Positions 32,279 to 45,300 of a stretch of DNA of 61,752 nucleotides are shown here, piece after piece (position 1 is the first letter of the stretch; each line of letters opens with the position of its first letter). Made by a program: the position numbers and the translations under genes. Source of the DNA: Phoronis australis (taxonomy: Eukaryota; Phoronida; Phoronidae); NCBI GenBank assembly GCA_002633005.1, contig NMRA01000984.1, forward strand, positions 16,867 through 78,618, read 5' to 3'. The notes under the pieces were generated by a model. That model made no database searches. It was not told where the DNA came from and worked only from the letters and a program-made list of their open reading frames with translations.

Positions 32279-33378
32279 TAGGTGGCACTTTGAACTCTTG
32301 TTGAGGCTTCTAAGAACGTCAACCTTTTGGGATTGCAGGAACTCCTATGTTCAAGCCGCGTAGGGGAGAAAATTTTGTCAAGTGTTGGTTGTGTGTTATG
32401 GCCAACAGGTGGTGCTTATGAAGTACCTATTCTTTTAATGACTAGTAAAGAGCCTGACAAGGTTACTGAAGCAATTGTTAAGTTTTGCTTGTTGCATGAC
32501 AATGCATTGTTAAACAATTATGGGGATTTCATCTACAGCGCTGCGGTCATTTTTCAAAAGCATTGTGGGATGTTTGTCAGCTCGCAAGCATCGTATGACA
32601 TCACAGTTTGCTTGTGGACATGCAATCCGATTTATTTTGTTTTTGGATGGTGAGATTCAACTTCAGTGTCATCGCACTGCCCATGCCTTTAGAATCTCTT
32701 GTGCAAGATTTGCCAGTCTATCAGTGCATTTTGAGGTTGGCTTTCAATCTTTCATTTTTCGATGACGGTTGCTTTGTTGTATTCACACCGAACAGCATGT
32801 TGCAGTTAACCAGTGGTTTCAATTCTGGTGGAATATTATGTAGACGTCTTGTCGCCTAATGTTTGCGAACCTACAATTATCTGGTATGATGGGAAAGTGG
32901 AATACGTTTTTAAATACTCAATTTTTGCCAAAATGAGCATCAAAAACTTTCCACTTGAATTGTAGCAGTTTGTGCTTTAACTTATACACACCTCGTAAAT
33001 TTTTCATTACTTTTGCGCGGGTAGTCAGTCTATGAAAAACTGACCGAGAAAGGGACAACTTTAAAATTATTTTCAGCAAAATGTCTCGAGACTAAACCAT
33101 GTTTTTGTAATGTTGACACAACCAATGTTTTAAGAAATAAAACACTTAACATTTACATTATTAAAGATATATTTACACAAAGGCATAAGACACAGGACGA
33201 GTTGTACAAATTATATCGTAAAGTAAAGGAATGTTAAAAAAATTAAAAAAAATTAAAGCCTTAAGAATGACATCACATGTATAAGGGTCACATTTAGGAC
33301 AACTACATGGTAGTGCACATGACACTGTTCAAACACACTCTACTGTAAAGTTATAGAGTATCCAACTAGCCGTCCATT
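32279..33378. other. 3' region between convergent TRMT1 and IQCH
   Basis: 1.1 kb separate the two stop codons, so the 3' UTRs may overlap. AATAAA occurs on the plus strand at 33136–33141. I see no clear minus-strand signal for IQCH. The ORFs at 32327–32859 have no family resemblance. ATGGCCAACAGGTGG near 32400 resembles the SINE tail. Confidence 0.5.
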
Positions 33379-36300
33379 CTAATGGTCAACTTGCTCCTCA
33401 GTTTCCAGCTCTTGCTCTTCGGCGTTCTGAATGGTAGTACCCAGAATTCCTTCGATGTCTTGAATCACCAGCTGCAAAAATGAAGAAAAGTACATTGCAG
33501 TAATGAGCATGGTGGCGGTGGGGTTATAGTGGCGGTGGGGTTATCGTGTGATGAGAACGTATTTGTATCAGTTATCACTGAGAAGAGTTTCTGAGTAGCC
33601 CCTATTTGGTGAAAGACTGCGTGGACCTATATTTAGGCGTATATGATAATTGTTTTGGGGCCAGGATTATAATTTTATAGATTCCCAGAATGAACTGTGT
33701 AGTATTTAGAATTTGGAAGCTATGTGCGATTCAGGCAGTTTTGTAACATCACGCTTGGGATAAAGTTTGTGACGGAGGCGTCACCGTGGTTATAAAATAC
33801 ACAGGTGGTCAAAGTGATTAGCCGTCTATAACATTTTTATCAAATTTTGGCCTCAGTAAACGAAACCAAAGGCGGCTCAACAGACCTTGAAGTTGGTCTT
33901 TCCTTGCATATTAGGTGCCGAGATCTCCTGGTGGATCACGGACAGATTTCTGGCGAATCCCGCTAGCGCTCCCTGAAGGTTATCGCTGATGGTTCTGAAA
34001 TGCCATGTCAACTTACAATATTACCTCGACTACATGTTGAAGGCGCCTCATTTAACCAGGGGCTGGGATCGACTCTTTTTACTCGAAATGGATCTCGTTT
34101 TTTAATATTTTCCCCTTCCACTTTAGTATGAACTCAAAGTTAGTGTTTAGTAATCTGTACTCGAGTATGCCTTGGTTTACACGAATGAGTGTGAAATCCT
34201 GTTTTATACTTGATGACCCCAGCATTAAAGCATTAAGTTTAAGTCTCAACTTGGAGTTTCGAGTTTTCACTCTTAAGTCCAGAGTTTTTATTAGAGATGG
34301 CAGCTCGAATCAGATGCGAATATGGACTGCAGAGTGGTTTGCGTAATCCATAATATACTCAAGCACAGAGCAATAGATAATCATCTTAAAATTGTATTAA
34401 GGGAAAATAATAAATGCCAATCAAAATGTATTTTCGATTTCGAGTAAGACGATTAGATCCCTGACCCAGATCATGTTTCTTAGTCAAGATAAAGACAAAC
34501 TATTACAACACTTTCAAATATCGTCACCTACAACAGAATAATGAGTTGTACTCAAAATGGGTATCCAATATTCCCTAAGAATTTGCGATCCTTTGTAATT
34601 TTGAAACTGTTGTAATAAATAATATCTTTTTTTTCAAAAGCTACTCAAATGTATCTAAAATGTCTTAACAAAATGGCTGTACTTGACAATTGCCAACTAA
34701 TTCCTCTTGCATAACCTTTATCAACAAAGGAAGGGTTTGAGTCAGAAAAAGTGTACGCTAAGTGCCGCTTCACTGCATCCATCAAAAAACACCATTGCTA
34801 AAGGAACTTAAAGCAATTTTCGTCAACATCCGAAAATGCTAGAAACATCACAGGACTGCTGATGGTCACATCTCAACATTTCCCCCAACCCTCCACCACT
34901 AAAGCTATGCTTATTGCTCCCTGGCTGCCTCAGGCATCTACTTACAACATTCCAATATTTTCTCGTTTGCCACTATCTATCAAAGTGAAGATCGAGCCTT
35001 GTTTTTCCTGAAATATCAATACTTCTCTGTTACATACACTGAAGATGATTGGGTATAATAGAATACTGATGATTCCTTGCAAAACATTTGTTACATTCAC
35101 ACTTGGGTCTCCTCACAGCAGCCATCTTGAGATTAAAACTATTGACCACTAGGGGGAGCCATAACAATCCAACAGGGTAGAGTTAGTAACGCTAGGAGCT
35201 CACTAAAAGGCAAGACTGCGAGTTTATGCCAGACAATGCTGAGTATTTTTAAACGAGAAGACATGATTTTTGCTAGATTTTAGCAAGGTTCTAGCATTAC
35301 TGAATTCTTGGCTTTGTTCTTACACATTCCAACTTGATGGACTTGTCTTGATCATGATAAAAAGTAGGTACTAAATATGATGATTTTAATATCTTCAACT
35401 AATCCTTGGTTAAGTTATACTTCATAAAATGGCCACAAACCCAACTTCCATTGCAAAACCAACACGTGATTTGGACCAGCAGTTATGAAATTGGTCTCAA
35501 CTAGTTCCTTAGTCAGGTTTGAGGTGACTTCAAAAGAACTGGTGGTTTGTTATTGGTCAAGATGAGACGCTTGAAACTGGCTCGTCATTTTGTGCGTTTA
35601 GCATTGTCTGTTCTTTGCAAATCCAGAAATCATGTCTCGTCTTCAGTAAGGAACAAATGGAGACCAAATTTACAATGGCAAGTCGCCTCAATCAAAAGTT
35701 TGCATCTTGGGTTTATATTATAAGGCATACGCTTGTTGATTTTCAACATTCAAAATACCAAACTTTTGAATTTAGTTAAGACCTATCAGAGGTGGATCTA
35801 CAGGGGGGGGGGTTCAGGGGGTTCAAACCTCCCCCTCGGCACAAGATCAAAAATAAAAATTGAAAAAAATTCACCAGAAAAACGAAATCAGCTACTAAAA
35901 ACCACAAGAAAAATCTTACACGGGAGGGGGGAGAACCCCCTCCCGACCTTCCTTCCCCTCGGTGCTACGCGCCTCTGATTCGCTCGAATCCTAAACCCCC
36001 CTTACTGAAAAGGTAGATCTGCCACTGCCTGTCTTGACTTGTCCCATATCAAACTGCAAACTCAGTGGTTTGCAGGCTTCAAAAAAGTTATTGCTGAGGA
36101 ATGAACTCAGTATGTCCAGCTTAAGCCTTGCTTGCCACCTTTATCCATCGAATGGAAATGGCTATGATTGTAGGTTAGGAATTCAAATAGACTGGTTCCC
36201 AACTCAAACAGTATGTGGAGCCACTGGAAGCAGACGTTTTTCGACATTCACGGGGGATGCGAGACGCAAACTGGCAATCACATTGGAGAGAGGCGTCGCA

Positions 36301-39300
36301 AATTCGCCAAACTTCACCTCTGACTCATGTGCCTTTAAAATAGTGTAATGGTTTGCAACAGCCAAGCCCATTGGTGGCAGTCACTGCAGTGCTGTATAGG
36401 ATACCTCCATAAGTGGGCTCTTACCTTGACGTCATAACCAATACCGTGTGCTCTGCACATCTGGAAGAAGACGCTGTAGTGTACTATGGCCAGGTTTGTG
36501 TGCAGTAGTTTGGTGCTGAACACTGCATATCTGTTGAGACCGGGAGGCTGGAACATTACGGGAAGCATTAGAACGGACACAGCAACTACAGAATATAATA
36601 TATAAAGCTAGCACGGTGAGTGTGACAAAACACCGCTCGCTTTGTACATAATTGAATCTGAGTAGTGACAGTGATAGGCAAACTCTACGCCCCTTATGCC
36701 ACAGGGGCCTGTATCATTGTAATATGTAATCAACTTTCAAGTGCAAACAAATATTAAGAACATGAAGTTCAAAGTATAAATGAAGTAAAAGGAAAGAAAG
36801 AAGAAAGTGGAATTACATTGATGTGGTTATTTTTTAGACGGCGAATAATTAGCTGACGAGTTTGCACAATTCCGAACACATTGAGAGAGCCGTAAGCCAC
36901 GTCTCGGAACGTTGTGTCGCTCTTAATGTCAGGGAACGCCTTGTGAAATGCTTCAATTATGTCCTTCTCATTCAGACTGCCTGCGAGTCGCTGCTCAAAT
37001 AGTGTGAGTTGGAAGAATGGCGGGTCTTCTAGTATCGTTGAGTTAAACGAGCGTAGAGCCTCGTTCTGGGCTGCGATAGGCACTCTACCCACAAATGAGT
37101 GTACACGACGTGGTGATGGTATGTGCCGCAGGTTAGTTGGGCTCAAGTTATCATCGGGCTTGATCTTAGTATAGAGACTAACAGTTTTCCTTCTGGGAAT
37201 AGAGTCTGAATGTCGATCATGCACCTACAAAGGGTATCGCAACAGATGCACAGAAGACGGGGTTAATGCGCAGATTTTACAGGCGAGCCTAACGCTCAAA
37301 TGATATTTGCTGAAAGTAAAAGTCGTATAATGTAATAATTCCATCAACTGCCAACTTCAAATAGGAACACTGAATATTCCCATATCAAGCTGTAAGTGAT
37401 CTTCACCCAGTTATAGCTTTATGAGTCACCGCATAAAAATGTCAGACCAAATGAAATATTCAGGGAACGTAAAATTAAATTTTCTACTATGCAATTTCAT
37501 TGGGTAGATCTATTGTCGAAGTTATTTGCCATTTTTCCCGATGTTTTTAAAAAAAGTGAAACTCATCCTTTCCATCACTAATCTTATCCTAGACCAGTAA
37601 AATTGCAGACATTTTTGCAGTAAACTCATTACAATTTCAATCAGCTTTGAAAGTTTTCATAGATACTACCTTGCAGAACTTTCTTTCATCATTCAGGCAA
37701 TGTTTTGAATCACCAAAATTGTTCTCAGCTCAATGTCTGCAAGGACAGAATTAATCATGCTGTGTTTTCTTTAAAGATCTTGTTACGTCTTTTTAGAGAC
37801 AATTGACAACAGGAAAATCTCTTGGCTCACATGACCTAACATACCCCAAATTTGCTGGGCCCAGCTTTCGAAGAAATGGTTGTTTATTATAAGCAAATTT
37901 TAAAATTAGTTGTTGTTCAAAACCTTAGCCAATCCTACAATTAACTAAATGTCAAATCATTCGTCGTGTTCACATTCTTGCTCAAATTCTCAGGCAGTGA
38001 CTGTTTATAATTATCAAATGTATTCTATTCAAAACACTGTGTTTTAGAGATGGTTGTAAGGGCGAAATTAGGCCATACAGAGATTAGAGGGGCGGGACTC
38101 CTCCCCTAAGGACACAAACAAAAGAAATACCACCGGCATGTTGTTTGCAGGATCTCACAGAATTTTTCAATCGGGAAATTGCGGTTGAGCACCCTCTTTG
38201 CGACATTCTAGTTTTGCCAGAGTAGGCCCAAGAATGACCTTTAAGTGACAGATATTCTAAATCAATGGTGAGCGGTGATGTAGAGCACTAAGCAAGAAGA
38301 AACCATTTTAAAAAGCAAGAAGACATAAAAGATTGAGTAGTTAAGATTGTTCTGTGCTATCAACTGAGCAGAAAGCATAGTGAACAGTCATGGACATGAA
38401 CCATCACTGAGTCTACAAGACTGTACAGACCTCTTCAAGTTCTTCACGCTTGCGTCGCCGTTTGCGCTCTTTTTGTTTGGGTGCGGGAATGTCGTACATG
38501 TGATTGGACACGTCAAGGCAGCCGTTGGTGACAAAATTCATGAGTTGCAGCATGGAGTGTGAGTCATCATAGCACAAGTTCAGGTCAGTCGCCCACAGAA
38601 CTTGCTCCTCCTGGGGGACATTGACAAACATTAATTATTTTCAAGACATGACCATATCTTAAAAAAGGACTCTGTCACAGCAAAAATTGCAATAAAAGTA
38701 AAGAAATTTACTGTCTGTAATTATTATTTATCCGAAAACTTCATAAAAGGCAATGCGGAAGAAACAGTAAGAACTTTTGATGTTTCAAACACTTGTGAAT
38801 ATTAATAAGTTTTCAAAAATTCTAAGAATTACACGGTTGAGCAATGTAATTTTCCCATTGCACACCTCATCAAAAATAGAGCAGGTCATGAACACATTTG
38901 AAACGTAGCAGAGTACCCCCCAGGTCACGTGAAACACAACAGAGTACCCCCCAGGTCACGTGAAACACAACAGAGTAGCCCCCAGGTCACCAACACATTA
39001 ATTAGAAACACAGCAATCAGTACTTTACTTACAGAGTCCATGTCGATGAAGGTGACAAAGTCTATGATAAAGTATCCAGTCACACCACGCGATTTACACG
39101 CTTCAGCGACCTTCAAGCACGCATTATTCAATTGTTCTGGCTCAACTGATGACTGAGGCACAGATAGGCCCCAGCATTTGTAGGGCGAGTCCGCGTGGAT
39201 TTGGTCACCGATTCCTAGTATGTTGATCTTGCCATTCGGTTCAATGAACATATTGGCTGACAGGGCTGTCATGCTGTCAGAAGGGGGCGTGGCCTCGATG

Positions 39301-42300
39301 ACTCCGCCCAGGGCTAGGAACTGTCGTAAGAAGTCCCGCCATGTTGGGTAGTCAGCCTTGTGAATAGGTTCCGCATGCTTGTCAAGCAGCTCTGCTATCT
39401 CAGAGTAAATCTTGATGTAAGCAGGCTCCTAATGGATATAAAAGTCAATCTCAGTAAAATTGAAATGAGAACAGTCTGATAAGAGTAAGCCACATAGTGT
39501 ACACAGTGATAATCATGTTAAGCTCAGTACGTCCATTTCAAAGAAGGAATTAAACTGGAGGCAAATCTAGTTACAGAAACAATCAAATGAACTTCACTCG
39601 CTCCCAAAGAAATTTTCCAAATTTGGCTTATTTCGGAATGTTATATCATTCTCAGAAATGGCTCATCAGATTCATGTGAAATTTTCAGATATTATTTTAT
39701 GCTCTGTTCTCAAAACAAAAGATTTGTTTTTAAAATATTCCACTTTTATATGAGGGGCTTTTTATAAATTTCATAAAAAAATCAAAAGTTAAATAAAGCA
39801 AAAACAACATTGTTTTCAGAAAACTATAACTACAGCATTTTTCAGATTTCATCCTGAATTTTTATTTCAAAAGAAATTGTTTATTATTATTGATACTTTT
39901 ATTTCGTTCTGAATGTACCTTTATTTTTTACTTAAAACACATGGTCATGTCGCCCAACAAATGACAAACTACTAAAAACAAGTCTACAGACTTTTTACTT
40001 TCAGATACTTTTACAGCGTTACTTTCTATAGTTGGAGGGTAAGCTTGTCAAACAATTACAAAATAGTTCATAACGCTTGATAATAACTCTACACAATACT
40101 AAGCGATCTAAAGTTCATAGACCTCTATAGGATTCAAGCTAACGAATAAAACTTTGCAACCTGGAAAGAAACTGATTGGGACTCCAGAGTATAAACGTGT
40201 ATCACCTAGAAAAGTTCAGATGGACACACAACTGAAAGTGAGCATTAACCTGAACACACATGGCACCAAACTGGTCCGCCAATCATACCTGCGCCCATTT
40301 CCTGCTCCACTTTTCACCGTATCGTTGACACTCCTTACACGCCCACTTGTACGAGGGCAGGTGTTGGCTGACGTTCACCGACGTGATCCCTTTTCCGTCA
40401 AACTCATCGTCGAGTTTAAACAGCCACACCTTCACATCCAGGTGGTCAGTGATTAGTTGAGCAAAACATTCATGCAGCTGAAAGAAAACCATGATATCTA
40501 ACATCCTGTTTATATTTTGCAAATCAGATGCAAGTTCCAGGAACGACTTGCTCCATTGCAAGTGTAAGACTCTGAAGATGCGAAGTGATCTGAACGTGAT
40601 GCACGAGTGAAATTTAACACCTGTCCAGTTTCCTTTACTAAAAATGTGACACTCGTATATTAAGGGAATCATATTCTAGTCACTTAAGTCAAAACGAACG
40701 ATGATTCATCACCTGTTTGCCACACAAAGTGGCTGACAAGTGGAATTTCGTTTCGCCAAATTTTTCAACAAAAACAACTCATGCTGTGTAGATGTCACAA
40801 CAGTATATAACTATAGGCAGTCAATTTTTCACAAAAATGTTATCAGTAATCTAAAAATAGAAAAATAATTTTGGGCATTAACTGCCTACAAATTAAAATA
40901 AGAAACAAATGCAATGGGAACAAAATAGGAACAAACTGGAAGTAAATATAGAACACATATTGGCATTCATGTGAGATTGCTCAGCTGATCGCTTTTCCAT
41001 GATTTTTGACACTGTCTGCCATCCATGTGCATGAATGCAATTTCTCATCTTGTTTTAATACAATTGTACACAAGACAAAAACAAAAAATTGTATCTTAGA
41101 GATTTATTTCCACAAAAACACTATTTCCCTTGCAACATACCTGTGACAGATTGTATATATCGTATTCACCAAACGGCACCGCCACACCAGCACTGGCGAA
41201 AATCCGTTTGGATCCAGATTTTGTTGAGTAGAGATGAGCTACCTCCGGCTCTGTGCCAAGAAGTGGAACACTGAGAGCTTGGGCCACAGACAGGTCATCA
41301 ACGTGTGGCTGACCCGAGACAATATAGGCGTCCCTTCCTTTGATCAGGTTCTTGATCCGCCGTAATGCCCTGGGGCTGTACTTGAGATGGGTGGCAAGGC
41401 ACATGCGGTGTGTCTGCAGTGAACATGGCACAACAATAAACCTTTTCCAAAGGAAGCAAGATTCAGTCTATAACTTAAAGCCTCATTACCCATTATGGAT
41501 GACTTAGTACGTGAATACATTATCCCACCAATTTAGGTCACAATATTGCAGACGTTAAATTTCATTTTTTCTTTTTCGATAAAAGACATGAGCCGCAAAA
41601 TAAATATATTTCCATATTCAAGTTCTGTACCATAGCTATTCAGGCAATATTTTTGAAAAGTTGTGAGAATCCACAACTATAATGTTAATTGAAGCCCTCA
41701 AAAAGTGACAGAGCAACTTTGCCAAAATATATTTTTGATCAAAATAAGTGAAATTTTACAGTCTATAATACTGTGGTCTAATCTCAAAACTTGAAATTAA
41801 AGTGGTTTGAAAGAGAACATATCAAATTAGACTATCAGAGATTAAGCAAATCCTGAGTTTGAGAAAAACACAAGACAGCCAAAATTTTGGCAAGTCTAAT
41901 GATTTAAGAATAAATGTCAATTTCCAAGAACTGGTAAGTTTTTAAAAGACTGCAGCATAAATGTGGAATAAAATAAAATTTTGATGATTTAACTGACTTT
42001 TTGTTCACTTTGATTTTTCTTAATTCCAAGGAAATTGCTATTCACCTAAAGCTTTGTAAAGGTATTCATGTTCCAGGCAGATAACTCTGCAAAAGTCTGA
42101 TATAATATGCCGGCATTTTGGGAACCAAATGATGCACGTTTTTTAGTGGGCGAAACTGGTTCTCAAAATGAGGGTATAATATGACACAGTTATTGCCAAT
42201 AGCTCTACAAATCACTCACTGGAAAGCTGTTGATTGCCTCCGGTACGACTATTTTAAACCGGTCGGTTATTGCGTTACTTTGGTCATCCACGTTTCCTGA

Positions 42301-45300
42301 GTCAATAGCCGCCTTTAGACTAAGTAGCTTGGAGTAGTATTGCAATGTTTCATCATTAACAGGCACGGGCGATACATAGATGATGTCTACGTTAGGATCT
42401 GAAAAGTCATCATAATATTTCAATCTATCATGAACAGGCATGGGTGATAGTAGATGTCTACAGTATCTGAAAAGTCAGCACTTATTCTTCAGTTACACCT
42501 TAGGCACAAGTTTCTATAGGAATCGGTGCATTTTACCCTCAAAGTCCCAGAAAAGAGGTGCGTCATTACATCAACAGCCTTAGATTACAATTCCCCAGGA
42601 TTCCAAGGCTGCTCTATTGTTAGAGTTAATGAGGTTTGATTTTGCGTGACCTTATTTGGTCATAAACAGATGCGGTAAACAAATTAGGCTTAATTCAGAA
42701 ATTAAAGTCTTAAACTTGAAATTTTGAAAAATAACCTTCACAGGGTTTTCAGCATGAAAATTAAGAAATCAAGAACGTGTCAGTTGGGTTGTTGGTTTTT
42801 AGAAATCGGTAAACTATTAATTGCAATGACAGCTTTAAATGACTTTGACTTGCTAACTACTGAATACATTTTCCACTTCTGGTTAGTGTATGGGTTTCCA
42901 CATATAATAGACAGGTTCAATAGATAATGCAGACCCATCTGGATATTCAGAAGGCTTCGGAATATCTAACTGTAAAAATGTAAAAACTCTGGTCATCAGC
43001 ATCAAATGCAGTAACTATACCGACAGTATAGTTTATTGATGGTATAAGTCAAAAGTAATCATACAAAATAACCCTGAAGTCACGTCATGCTGACTGGGCG
43101 AAAGCTGACTTCATAGTCAGATTCAACTTCAAAATTGAAAATACCGTATTCGCCGTAATAACCGCCCAGGGCGCTTAGAAAAGTTCGGTTAAGGGGGGGT
43201 GCTTATTATAACCCAAGGCGGTTGAAACCCGGTCTCCAAAACGGGTGAAATCGGAAGCTAAGATTCGTCAAATTTACGCTCTGTATTGCATGTAATCTAT
43301 GAAAGACTTTCAACAAAACAGTGGTGCATTGCTATCAAACTTTGCTGCTAAATTACGATCATTTTACAGAAAATTGTGCTGAAATCCCAGGGCGAAAACT
43401 CGCCAACTGACTGCTTCGAAATCGCCGTCTTCGATATGGCGACTTCAATGCTTGAATAAAAATGGTTTCGATAAAGTACCTGAAATCCTCATTAAATTTT
43501 ATATGTAGCGTCTCTAAGGTTTTTAAGTTCCCGTGGAGTCTGGATTAACGGCAGGTTTAAGTATAAATCTGTGTAACATCGTGCCATCTACATGTATGAT
43601 CGGCAACACGGCGAGAAAAATGTCTGGACGAACACACATGTTGTTGTCACGTGACGTTTGTTTTGAAGTTCGTCAGCGAGTAAGCGAGCGCGTGCGTGTC
43701 ACCAGAGTTCATTTGCCAAAGCAGAGACCGTCTTTCGGTCAGAGCCACGCAATCTAACTAGCTAGATGTGTCTAAAGAAATTTGCACAAGCAGTAGACCT
43801 AAACCAGAGCGTGTTTTATTCAGCACTTGCCGGTCTCGTGCTAAAAACTTTCGACATTTGTCTCGGCAAGGCCGATATTAGTCGCCGTGTAGCTGGATGC
43901 GTACGTAACTATCTGACATTTATTTTTCGGTGTAAGGGTGTGTAAGCATTCAGTGTCAGTTGTCATTTTATCGGATATTCGGCTTAATGACACCAGTTAC
44001 GGTTAATCAAACAATGCATCTCAAAAATAACGCAAACATGTTTGATAGTATTAGAAATTGTCGGAAATTAGTTCCAATATTCATTTCTTATCGATGCTAT
44101 GCTACCCGCTTCATGAATAGATAGTTCCCAACTAATGTCTTTGATGACAGGTTATGTAGCGCGCGCTTCCTGGCCACGTGCGCTTAACACCGAGTTATTT
44201 TTATTCATGAGACAGTCGATGTGTCTACTGAAAGGTCAGACCATGGGACACGATCGTCGCGAGAGCGTAGCAACGCTGTTGCTTTCTTTTTGAAGCGCTG
44301 CGTTGCTTTGTCACGGCTAAATACAAACGTAGCTGGTGGTCTAGAAGACCCGTGCAATTTTTTTTTGATAAATTGAAGACGTTACTGTAGCCGAGTTTTA
44401 GGACTGTGGGTACGTCATTGTTCGCATGTACACGTTCATGGACAGGGCGCTTATTTCAGCAAAGTCTGAAAACGCGTGGGGGGCGCTTATAGGGGCATGG
44501 GCGGTTATTACGGCGAATACGGTAATGAATGTTAACTAGGCTTATATTAGAACTTGAAAGATTTCTCATTACAAACGCAAGATAAAAACGTTACGTGATA
44601 ATGCCTCAAAGACATTTATATGCAATAAAGGTCAAACGTTATCAAAACAAAATGACTTGCCCAAGACTGTGTGAAAGCAAAATTCCCCATCACGTTACCT
44701 AATCAATGTAAGTTTGGTTTAAAGTAAAAAATTCTACAGACCTATTTTCAGAAAATATAATGCTATTTAATATTAAATTAAACACAGTTTTGTAGATATT
44801 TTGGAAATTACGTGTCAGATTTTTCAATAAGATCCCATGTAAATATAGGTCATACTACATGCTTTCAATATACAGTGAAGACTCAACCTGCAGGTCACAC
44901 CATCAGCCTTAAGGACAGACTTGCCTTTAACCACACAGTGATGACTCAACCTGCAGGTTACACCATAAGTGTTAAGGACAGACCTGCCTTTCATACACAG
45001 TGATGACTCACCCTGCAGGTCACACAGCCGAGCCATCTGAGTGTTCTGGCGGACACCCAGTTCGTGCACTCTATCTCGTAATATCTGAGAATGACCAAGA
45101 GACGGAACGTGAATGATGACACGCTTGGAGTTCTTGATTCTGTTCCACTGTAGAGCCAGTTTCTGAAAAGAGGAACTAACAAAAATCAGCAACAAGTTTG
45201 TCAACATAAAAACCACAGGCACACAAACATCCCGATGACTAATAAAAAAAATGTTTAATACTGCCAGTATTAAGTTTTGGTGCCAAAGGAGGATATGAGG

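Noticed and set aside
43533-43757. 74-codon ORF inside the 1.38-kb transposon
   Set aside because: No transposase motif or other known domain; the element looks non-autonomous.
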